A DNA stretch of 32,926 nucleotides, taken from Planctomycetota bacterium (GTDB taxonomy: Bacteria > Planctomycetota > Phycisphaerae > Sedimentisphaerales > Anaerobacaceae). Below the pieces are notes generated by a model. That model was not told the DNA's origin, did not search any database, and saw only the letters and a list, made by a program, of their open reading frames with translations. Positions 25,599-32,926 of this stretch are shown one piece after another. Where the stretch lies: the NCBI GenBank assembly GCA_012719085.1, contig JAAYBA010000425.1, forward strand, positions 1-32,926, in the 5' to 3' direction. The position numbers were made by a program, and so were the translations under genes. How positions within the stretch are numbered: position 1 is the stretch's first letter; each line of letters starts with the position of its first letter.

Positions 25599-27767
25599 AT
25601 GAACGAACGACGGAGGACGCGAACCGGCCCCGTGTTGGGATGGGTGTTTTTGGCAATGGCGATTCTCTCGTCGGGTTGGGGCCGCGCGGCGCGGGCGGCG
25701 GCGTTGGCGCCGATCGCCCTGCACCCGGAGAACCCCCACTACTTTCTCTGGCGGGACAAGCCCACCATTCTGACCACCTCGGCCGAACACTACGGCGCGG
25801 TGCTGAATCGCGCGTTCGACTATGTCAAGTACCTCGACACGCTGCAAGCCAACGGATTCAACATGACGCGAACCTTCAGCGGCGCCTACTGCGAGCCGCC
25901 GGGCGCGTTCAACATCGAGAACAACACGCTCGCGCCGGCCAAGGGCGAACTGCTCTGTCCGTGGGCGCGCAGCGACACGCCGGGCTATGCCAACGGAGGC
26001 AACAAGTTCGACCTGACACAATGGGAGCCGGAGTACTTCCGGCGTCTGACCGACTTCGTCGCCCAGGCGGGCCGACGCGGCATCGTGGTGGAGATGGTTC
26101 TGTTCTGTCCGTTCTACGAAGACGGCATGTGGGAACTGAGCCCGATGAACGCCCGCAACAACGTCAATGACGTCGGGACTATGCCGCGCACGGAGGTCTA
26201 CACGCTCAAGCACCCCAAGCTGCTGGCGATCCAGGAGGCGATGGTCCGCAGAATCGTCGAGGCCTTGGAAGGCTTCGACAACCTCTACTACGAGATCTGC
26301 AACGAGCCGTACTTCGGCGGCGTCACCATGGACTGGCAGCACCATATCGCCGAGACCATCGCCGGCGCCGAATCGAAGTTCCAGCACAAGCACCTGATCG
26401 CGCAGAACATCGCCAACAAGGCCCAAGTCGTCGAGAACCCGAGCCCTCACGTGTCGATCTTCAACTTCCACTACGCCAAGCCGCCGGTCGCCGTGGCCCA
26501 GAACTACCACTGGGACCGCGCGATCGGCGACGATGAGACCGGGTTCGCCGGCGACGACCGGGTCAAACCGTATCGGCTCGAAGGGTGGGACTTCATCATC
26601 GCCGGCGGAGCCGTCTTCAACAATCAGGATTACTCCTTCGCCGTCGGCCATGAAGACGGCTCGGCCAGGATCAACGCGCCGGGCGGCGGCGGTCCCGAAC
26701 TCTGGCAGCAGTTGGCCATCCTTCGGGACTTCATCAACGGCTTCGATTTCATCCGGATGCGCCCGGACGATTCGGTCCTCACCTCGGATCTGCCCGACGG
26801 CACCACGGCGCGGGCGCTCGTGCAACCGAGCGTCGCCTATGCGATTTACGTCAACGGAAACAATGCAACCAGACTGACCGTCGATCTGCCCAGCGGCGCC
26901 TACAAGGCTGAATGGATCGACACCAAGACGGGGCAGATCGCGGACACCCAATCGTTCACACACGACAGTGGCCTCCATCCGCTCGATGTGCCGCCGTACA
27001 CCGACGACATCGCCCTGCGCATCGTCAGCGCCCAGCGGCCGCGACAGGGATTGCTGTTCGAAAGCGACTTCGAAACCGAAGACCTCAAGGGCTGGAAGAC
27101 GTCGGGCAACGCCCCGCGTGTCACCGGCTCCCTCGCCCGGGCCGGCCGGCAGGCCATGCAGACCTCGCTCGATCGCGACAGAGACAAGGTTTCGTACCGC
27201 ACGGAGGTCAGCGGCCCCGGCGCCGAGGTCGGCAAGGAGTACTGGTACGGCTTCAGCATCCTGTTGCCCGAAGATTACCAGCCCGACGGGATATGGGAGA
27301 TCGTGGCCCAGTGGCACGGCGTCCCCGACTTCGACATCGGCGAAGACTGGCGCAATCCCGTCATGGCGCTGTCTACGACCGGCGGCCGGTGGGGCTGGGT
27401 CAGCCGCTGGGACGCCAAACGCAACACGTTCGAAAGCGGGACTCGCCAGTACGGCGGAACGCAGCACTACGATCTTGGCCCCTACCGCAAAGGTGTCTGG
27501 ACCGACTGGGTCGTCCACGTCAAGTGGTCGTATGGACAGGACGGGTTTCTGCAAGTCTGGAGAGACGGCGACAAGGTGATCGATCAGGACGGGCCCAACG
27601 CGTTCAACGACGAGCGCGGCCCGTATTTCAAGATGGGCCTCTACAAGGGTTGGGCCGATGCCGATCGGCCCAGCGACGCCGTGAGCCGGCGCATCCTCTA
27701 CCATGACGAGTTCCGCATGGGCGGATCGAACGCCGGCTACGACGATGTTGCGCCCGGACCACGGTGA
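25599..27767 (+). CDS. Secreted multidomain protein: clan-A glycoside-hydrolase-like barrel plus C-terminal polysaccharide-lyase-like jelly roll
   Basis: N-terminal FLWRDKPTILTTSAEHYGAVLNRAFDYVKYLDTLQANGFNMTR, acid/base-like LYYEICNEPY, DDETGF; C-terminal LFESDFETEDLKGW...KEYWYGFSILLPEDYQPDGIWEIVAQWHGVPD...FLQVWRDGDKVID. Confidence 0.8.
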   Translation: MNERRRTRTGPVLGWVFLAMAILSSGWGRAARAAALAPIALHPENPHYFLWRDKPTILTTSAEHYGAVLNRAFDYVKYLDTLQANGFNMTRTFSGAYCEPPGAFNIENNTLAPAKGELLCPWARSDTPGYANGGNKFDLTQWEPEYFRRLTDFVAQAGRRGIVVEMVLFCPFYEDGMWELSPMNARNNVNDVGTMPRTEVYTLKHPKLLAIQEAMVRRIVEALEGFDNLYYEICNEPYFGGVTMDWQHHIAETIAGAESKFQHKHLIAQNIANKAQVVENPSPHVSIFNFHYAKPPVAVAQNYHWDRAIGDDETGFAGDDRVKPYRLEGWDFIIAGGAVFNNQDYSFAVGHEDGSARINAPGGGGPELWQQLAILRDFINGFDFIRMRPDDSVLTSDLPDGTTARALVQPSVAYAIYVNGNNATRLTVDLPSGAYKAEWIDTKTGQIADTQSFTHDSGLHPLDVPPYTDDIALRIVSAQRPRQGLLFESDFETEDLKGWKTSGNAPRVTGSLARAGRQAMQTSLDRDRDKVSYRTEVSGPGAEVGKEYWYGFSILLPEDYQPDGIWEIVAQWHGVPDFDIGEDWRNPVMALSTTGGRWGWVSRWDAKRNTFESGTRQYGGTQHYDLGPYRKGVWTDWVVHVKWSYGQDGFLQVWRDGDKVIDQDGPNAFNDERGPYFKMGLYKGWADADRPSDAVSRRILYHDEFRMGGSNAGYDDVAPGPR

Positions 27768-28819
27768 CGGCCGAAAGACACAACGTGGTCGTCGCCCTTA
27801 GCGGGGGCGTCGATAGTTCGGTCGCCGCCGCCCTGCTGCTCGAGGCGGGCCACCGTGTCCAGGGCGTGTTCATGATCACGTGCGAGCAGGGCCGCCACGC
27901 CCAGGCGGACGCCGAAGAGGTGGCCCGCCGCCTCGGCATCCCGTTGACCGTGCTGGATCTGCGCGGCGACTTCGTGCCGATTCTCGGCTACTTCTTCGAC
28001 GAATACGCCAAGGCCCGCACGCCCAATCCCTGCGTAATGTGCAATCGCCTTGTCAAGTTCGGCAAGCTCTGGGATTTCGCCCGGCAGACGGACGCCGACT
28101 TCCTCGCGACCGGCCACTATGCCAGAGTGCTTGAGCGTGACGGAGAGATGGGCCTCTACGAAGGCGCGAACCCGGCGAAGGATCAGTCCTATGCGCTGTC
28201 GATGATCCGCCGCAACGTGCTCGCCCATGTGCTGCTGCCAATAGGCGAACATTCCAAGGACCAGACCCGCCAGATCGCCGGACGACTGGCCCTGGGCACC
28301 GAGGCCAAGGCCGAGTCACAGGAGATCTGCTTCATCCCCGACGACGACTACGTCGCCTTGCTCGAACATCGCCACCCCGAGTTGGTCCAACAAGGCCAGA
28401 TCGTTGACAGCTCCGGCAAGGTTCTCGGCGCGCACGAGGGCATCCACCGTTTCACCATCGGCCAGCGGCGCGGCCTGCGCGTGGCGATGGGCGAGCCGTT
28501 CTACGTTATCGGTCTCGACGCTCGCAGCAACACAGTGATCCTGGGCCCAAAAGAAGAGGTGATGCATCGCCGCCTGGTCGCCGACGCGGTGAACTGGCTG
28601 GTCGAACCGCCGCAATCGGCCTTCCGTGCGTCCGTTAAGATCCGCTATAACGACCGAGGCAAACCGGCGACGGTGCATCCGACCGAGGACACCGTGCAAG
28701 TGGAATTCGACGAACCCAACATGGCCATCACACCGGGGCAACTCGCCGTCTTCTATTTGGACGAAGGTCCCCTGCGACGCGCCGCCGGCGCCGCCTGGAT
28801 CGAAAGAGCCGATGAATAG
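27764..28819 (+). CDS. mnmA: tRNA-specific 2-thiouridylase
   Basis: VVVALSGGVDSSVAAALLLEAGH, ARTPNPCVMCNRLVKFGKL, AESQEICFIPDDDY, HRFTIGQRRGL. GTG start overlaps the upstream TGA (GTGA). Confidence 0.95.
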   Translation: MTAERHNVVVALSGGVDSSVAAALLLEAGHRVQGVFMITCEQGRHAQADAEEVARRLGIPLTVLDLRGDFVPILGYFFDEYAKARTPNPCVMCNRLVKFGKLWDFARQTDADFLATGHYARVLERDGEMGLYEGANPAKDQSYALSMIRRNVLAHVLLPIGEHSKDQTRQIAGRLALGTEAKAESQEICFIPDDDYVALLEHRHPELVQQGQIVDSSGKVLGAHEGIHRFTIGQRRGLRVAMGEPFYVIGLDARSNTVILGPKEEVMHRRLVADAVNWLVEPPQSAFRASVKIRYNDRGKPATVHPTEDTVQVEFDEPNMAITPGQLAVFYLDEGPLRRAAGAAWIERADE

Positions 28820-28861
28820 AACCAAGCCAGGCTGTATTCACACACATGAGGCGATCGAGTC

Positions 28862-28890
28862 TTGCCGCCAGACGGAAGATGCGATATAAT
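28862..28890 (+). promoter_or_regulatory. Candidate promoter TTGCCG-N17-TATAAT
   Basis: -35 28862-28867, consensus -10 28885-28890, 17-nt spacer, immediately before the GT9 gene. Confidence 0.6.
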
Positions 28891-28901
28891 TGGTGGTCAT
28901 C

Positions 28902-29981
28902 ATGGTGCAGACCAGTAACGACATTCTGAGTTTGCTCGAAGCCGAGGGCGCCCAGGCGGCCAAGGAGGCCCAACGAGGCGTCATTCTCCAGCCCGGGGCC
29001 TTGGGTGACTGTATCCTGACGCTGCCGCTGGTCAAGGTGATGACCGAAGCGCTCGGGCTCGGCGGCGTCGACCTCGTCGGACACAGCGAGTACATCGGCA
29101 TCCTGCCGGGCCGCAGTTGCGTCAGCAGCATCCGTTCGATCGATTCGACCGAGTTGCACCGCCTGTTCGTCGAACCGGCCAAGTTTGATCTGGCCGACCG
29201 CGACCCCCTCATCAACACGTTCGCCGACTACGCATGGATCGTCACATTCCTCGGAGAGCCGGACGGACCCTTCGAGCAGAACCTGATCTTCACGGCCAAT
29301 TGCAGCCACAGCGCCGAGATCATCACCCTGTCGCTCAAGCCGCCTCACGACGCCGCCCAGCACGTCGCCGAGCACTACGTCCGCCAGTTCGCCCGCCAGA
29401 GCGGCCTGCCGCAGAACCGCGCCAGCATCGCCGCGACCGAACCGCTGATCCGTGTCACCGACGCCGATCGCGAACGAGGACTCGAACTGCTCGAACAAAG
29501 GGACATCGATCCGTCCAAGCGACTGGTGGTGATCCACCCTGGCAGCGGCGGACGCCACAAATGCTGGCATATCAGCAATTTTCTCCGCATCGCGCAAACA
29601 CTTCGCGACGACGGAATCGAGGTCCTGTTCCTGCTCGGACCGGCGGAGGTGGAACGCTTTGAGAGCATCGACAAGGCGCGTCTGTATGGCGCCGCCCGGT
29701 GCATTGCACATCTTTCGCTCAGCCAGGTCGTCGATCTCCTGGCCTGCACGGATGCCGTCGTGGGCAATGACAGCGGCGTCACACACCTTGCCGCCGGGAT
29801 GGGATTGCGTACGCTTGCCCTGTTCGGTCCGACCGATCCGGCCCTGTACAAACCCATCGGGCCGGCGGTCACGGTCCTTCGGGACCCGCACGATCGATTC
29901 ACCCGGCAGCCCAATCCCGATCTCCAGAAGGCCGTCGTCGAGGCCATTCTCGCGCCCCCTTCCGATGGCCCCATGCACTAA
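28902..29981 (+). CDS. Glycosyltransferase family 9 (ADP-heptose:LPS heptosyltransferase-like)
   Basis: GVILQPGALGDCILTLPLVKVM, VVIHPGSGGRHKCWHISNF, VVGNDSGVTHLAAGMGLRTLALFGPTDP. Confidence 0.93.
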   Translation: MVQTSNDILSLLEAEGAQAAKEAQRGVILQPGALGDCILTLPLVKVMTEALGLGGVDLVGHSEYIGILPGRSCVSSIRSIDSTELHRLFVEPAKFDLADRDPLINTFADYAWIVTFLGEPDGPFEQNLIFTANCSHSAEIITLSLKPPHDAAQHVAEHYVRQFARQSGLPQNRASIAATEPLIRVTDADRERGLELLEQRDIDPSKRLVVIHPGSGGRHKCWHISNFLRIAQTLRDDGIEVLFLLGPAEVERFESIDKARLYGAARCIAHLSLSQVVDLLACTDAVVGNDSGVTHLAAGMGLRTLALFGPTDPALYKPIGPAVTVLRDPHDRFTRQPNPDLQKAVVEAILAPPSDGPMH

Positions 29982-30069
29982 TCGGCCTGTCCTGCACACG
30001 GCAACCCTGTTTTTCGAACGGGTCTTCCACAGACGCCGGGGCGAGACGGCTGGTGCCGATCCGGGAGGC

Positions 30070-30126
30070 GTCTTCACCGCCCACTGAGCCGACTGCCTTG
30101 ACCCCTGCCGGTGAAGACACTAAGAT
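30070..30126 (+). promoter_or_regulatory. Candidate promoter TTGACC-N17-TAAGAT with an inverted repeat whose right arm lies in the spacer
   Basis: GTCTTCACCG (30070-30079)/CGGTGAAGAC (30109-30118) perfect 10-bp arms; -35 30098-30103, -10 30121-30126. Confidence 0.45.
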
Positions 30127-30249
30127 GAAATGTGAAAGTGAAGAAAATGGGGATTCTACGACAGGTGTGTTGCCTGCCTGGACAGGTCGCGGTCGAAAGG
30201 TCCGACCCGTCACGATTCCTGTTTGTCGCTTGCTGTAAGGAGGACTGTC

Positions 30250-32926
30250 ATGTTCAAGAAACCCATTCCCAGCGCCCTGCACGCATGTCTTCTGGTGGTA
30301 GGGTGCCTGTTCACAGCGATGCCCGTCGCCTACGGCGACAGTGGATACGCTCTGGAGCTGAGTGGGGCGACCGTGACCATTGAGGATCCGCAGGACGTGC
30401 TGCGATTGAGCAGCTACACGTACGAGTCCTGGTTGAAGGACCTGCAAGGTCCCACGGGGAGCTGGAGAAATGTCTTCTGCAAGGGGTCGGGCGACACCAG
30501 TGCCGGCCGAGGCCCGCTGCTGGCGCTGCGTCCCGACGAGCAGGGACTGCATTACGATCACAGCACGGGCAGCGGACAGTCGACGTTGGACGTCATGCAA
30601 GGAATTCGTCCCAACGAGTGGATTCATGTCAGTCTCGTCCTCACGGCGTTGGACGGCGAGCAGCGAATCTACAACAACGGGGTACAGGTCGCCACGAGGA
30701 CGTCGGCCGGTCTGACGAATACTACGCAGGAACCGGTCTTCGAAATGGGCCTGGGGGCCAACGTGGTCCTCGATGATTTTCGGGTGTGGGATCATGCCCG
30801 CACGGAGGCTGAGGTCCAGGAACACATGGCCCAGGAGCTTGAGGGCGATGAAGAAGGACTCGTCGGCTATTGGCGATTCAACGAGGGCATGGGCGCGGTT
30901 GCCTACGACAGTTCGCCCAGTGAGATTCACGGAACGATCGTCAATCCCGTCTGGCGGATGGACGGTGCGCCGGTCGCGCTGGCGGCGCCCCCGGCGTTTG
31001 CCTACGGTCAGTTCCCGGCCCATGGAGCGGCCGACGTGCCTGTCGATGTGGTTCTCGTCTGGAAGCCGGGACAGTTCGCTCATACCCAGGACGTGTATTT
31101 CGGAACCAGCTACAACGACGTCAACGATGCCACCAGGGCGGATCCGCGCGGCGTGCTGGTCAGCCAGGGCCAGAGCGACAGCGCCTACAGCCCCATCGGG
31201 CCGCTCGCTCTGGGGCAGATCTACTACTGGCGCGTGGATACGTTTGAGGCCGACGGCATCACCCTGCACAGGGGCGCCGCATGGAGTTTCACCGTCGAGC
31301 CGATCGCCTATGCCGTCGCAGGCGTGGTGGCGACGAGCAACGGCGTCTCCGAGGGACTGTCCACGGCGCAGCGGACGGTCGACAGCTCGGGCCTGAATGC
31401 CACCGACCAGCACTCCGTCGAGGCCGACGATATGTGGCTGGCTAAGCCCCAGGATAACGAGCCGCTCTGGATTCAGTTTGAGTTCGACAGGCTCTACAAG
31501 CTCCACGAGCTTCTGGTCTGGAACTACAACAGCCAGTTCGAAATGGTTCTCGGCTTCGGGCTCAAGGACGTGACCATAGAGTACTCCGCCGATGGCGTCG
31601 AGTGGAACGTCCTAGCGGATGGGGAGTTTGCGCGGGCCGACGCCCAAGCCGACTACGCCGCCAACACGGTCGTCGATCTCAAAGGGATTGCGGCCCGATT
31701 CGTCCGACTGAACGTCAACAGCGGATGGGGCACCACGGGCCAATACGGCCTCAGCGAGGTTCGCTTCTCCTACATCCCCGTCCAGGCGCGCCAGCCGGAA
31801 CCAATCGACGGGGCCACCAATATCGATCCGGCGACGACCCTGCGCTGGCGGGCCGGCCGTGAGGCCATTTCTCACGAAGTCTACTTCGGCACAGACCCGG
31901 AGGATCTGCCGCTCGTCGATACAGCCACACAGACCGCCTTCGCACCGGCGACACTCGATCTCGGCACCACCTACTACTGGCGCATCGATGCGGTCAGCGA
32001 CGACGTCTGGGCCGGCGGACTCTGGAGCTTCTCGACGCTGGACTTCGTATTGATCGACGGCTTTGAGAGCTACACCGACGATATCGACGCCGGAGAGGCC
32101 ATCTTCGATACCTGGCTTGACGGCTGGGTCAACAACACCGGCTCGACGGTCGGCTATCTGGAAACGCCATTCGCCGAGCGGACCATCGTCCACAGCGGCA
32201 GCCAGTCGATGCCCTTGCAGTACGACAATACGGGTTCGCTGTTCTACTCCGAGACCGTACGCACGTTTGACTCGCCGCAGGACTGGACCGTCAACGGCGC
32301 CGATACGCTGCGCCTGTTCGTCGCCGGTGAGGCGCCGGCCTTCGTCGAATCGGCCGACGGCGCGATCGTGATGAACGGAATCGGTAACGACATCTGGGAC
32401 AACGCCGACCAATTCCGCTACGCGCACAAGAACCTCACCGGCAACGGCTCGATCACGGCCCGCGTCGAGTACCTGGACGCCAGCGCGAACAGTTGGGTCA
32501 AGGTCGGCGTGATGATCCGGCAGAACGCCGAGGCCGGCGCGGTCAACGTGTTCATGGCGCTGACGGGCGGCGACGGCGGCGGTGCGACGTTCCAACAGCG
32601 GATGACGGCCGGCGGCGCGTCGGTCTCTCAGCACACCTACGAAGACGGTCCGTTGGCTCCGCCGTACTGGGTGCGGGTGACGCGTGAAGGCAACACGCTT
32701 CAGGGCTACACTTCGCCGGACGGCGAGACGTGGACGCCGCGCGGCGATACGATCACGCTGGCGATGACGGACCCGGTGCTGATCGGTCTGGCCGTGACCA
32801 GCCACAACGTCAATCAGGCCACCAGCGCCGAGTTCTCGAACGTGGCCTTCACGGGCAACGTCACCGGCGACTGGCAGGTCGCCGAGATCGGCGTCGCCCA
32901 GCCAGCGGGCAACGCGATCGCGCCGC
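30250..32926 (+). CDS. Large secreted surface protein (LamG-like, two FN3-like YYWRVD modules, discoidin-like F5/8C, DUF1349-like), truncated at the window end
   Basis: Strong SD AAGGAGG; MFKKPIPSALHACLLVVGCLFTAMPVAYG; VWDHARTEAEVQ; two VYFGT...YYWR(V/I)D modules; FVRLNVNSGWGTTGQYGLSEVRF. Frame open to base 32926. Confidence 0.85.
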   Translation, partial: MFKKPIPSALHACLLVVGCLFTAMPVAYGDSGYALELSGATVTIEDPQDVLRLSSYTYESWLKDLQGPTGSWRNVFCKGSGDTSAGRGPLLALRPDEQGLHYDHSTGSGQSTLDVMQGIRPNEWIHVSLVLTALDGEQRIYNNGVQVATRTSAGLTNTTQEPVFEMGLGANVVLDDFRVWDHARTEAEVQEHMAQELEGDEEGLVGYWRFNEGMGAVAYDSSPSEIHGTIVNPVWRMDGAPVALAAPPAFAYGQFPAHGAADVPVDVVLVWKPGQFAHTQDVYFGTSYNDVNDATRADPRGVLVSQGQSDSAYSPIGPLALGQIYYWRVDTFEADGITLHRGAAWSFTVEPIAYAVAGVVATSNGVSEGLSTAQRTVDSSGLNATDQHSVEADDMWLAKPQDNEPLWIQFEFDRLYKLHELLVWNYNSQFEMVLGFGLKDVTIEYSADGVEWNVLADGEFARADAQADYAANTVVDLKGIAARFVRLNVNSGWGTTGQYGLSEVRFSYIPVQARQPEPIDGATNIDPATTLRWRAGREAISHEVYFGTDPEDLPLVDTATQTAFAPATLDLGTTYYWRIDAVSDDVWAGGLWSFSTLDFVLIDGFESYTDDIDAGEAIFDTWLDGWVNNTGSTVGYLETPFAERTIVHSGSQSMPLQYDNTGSLFYSETVRTFDSPQDWTVNGADTLRLFVAGEAPAFVESADGAIVMNGIGNDIWDNADQFRYAHKNLTGNGSITARVEYLDASANSWVKVGVMIRQNAEAGAVNVFMALTGGDGGGATFQQRMTAGGASVSQHTYEDGPLAPPYWVRVTREGNTLQGYTSPDGETWTPRGDTITLAMTDPVLIGLAVTSHNVNQATSAEFSNVAFTGNVTGDWQVAEIGVAQPAGNAIAP

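Noticed and set aside
25500-27704. 734-aa minus-strand ORF antisense to the GH/PL-like gene
   Set aside because: Val/Arg/Asp-rich shadow translation; the plus strand encodes clear catalytic motifs and an SD-led start.
29899-32805. Minus-strand ORFs of 535 and 397 aa over the LamG gene
   Set aside because: The plus frame from 30250 stays open to the window end with recognisable domains; the minus ORFs show none.
1-32926. CRISPR arrays, transposons, integrases or phage genes
   Set aside because: No spaced direct repeats, transposase/integrase motifs or phage structural genes were seen; the only tandem repeat is the coding 18-bp repeat at 1-81.

Overview
This 32.9 kb GC-rich window looks like a planctomycete-type chromosome, probably Phycisphaerae-like. 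That assignment is inferred from gene content: LamG/YYWRVD secreted proteins, a TAT sulfatase, a TAT Gfo/Idh oxidoreductase and an H-X9-DG protein. I saw no CRISPR array, IS element or prophage. Left end: the 3' end of a gene coding a Pro-Asn-Pro-Cys tandem repeat; a GAF-GGDEF diguanylate cyclase; then a motility/regulatory cluster of MerR regulator, FlgB-like rod protein, FlhG/MinD-like ATPase and FliA/WhiG-type sigma factor. A near-consensus sigma-28 promoter overlaps the flhG-like stop codon. Next come tRNA-Leu(GAG), a queE-queC / queF queuosine locus, a zinc-ribbon protein and a GT5/GT3-like glycogen-synthase relative behind a possible structured leader. The centre holds mostly secreted proteins on the minus strand: a seven-repeat predicted beta-propeller, an S1 sulfatase, an inactive/active M16 peptidase pair, a large M14 carboxypeptidase fusion and a bleomycin-hydrolase-like C1 peptidase. 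The right part holds an H-X9-DG protein, fRMsr, a DUF1028 protein, a Gfo/Idh/MocA oxidoreductase, a fused GH-like/polysaccharide-lyase-like protein that overlaps mnmA by 4 nt, a GT9 gene with a very short leader, and a truncated LamG/discoidin surface protein. The best novelty candidates are the compact c-di-GMP/flagellar regulatory cluster, the M14 fusion, the GH-PL fusion and the PNPNPC repeat protein. All family assignments come from reading motifs by eye; no database search was run.
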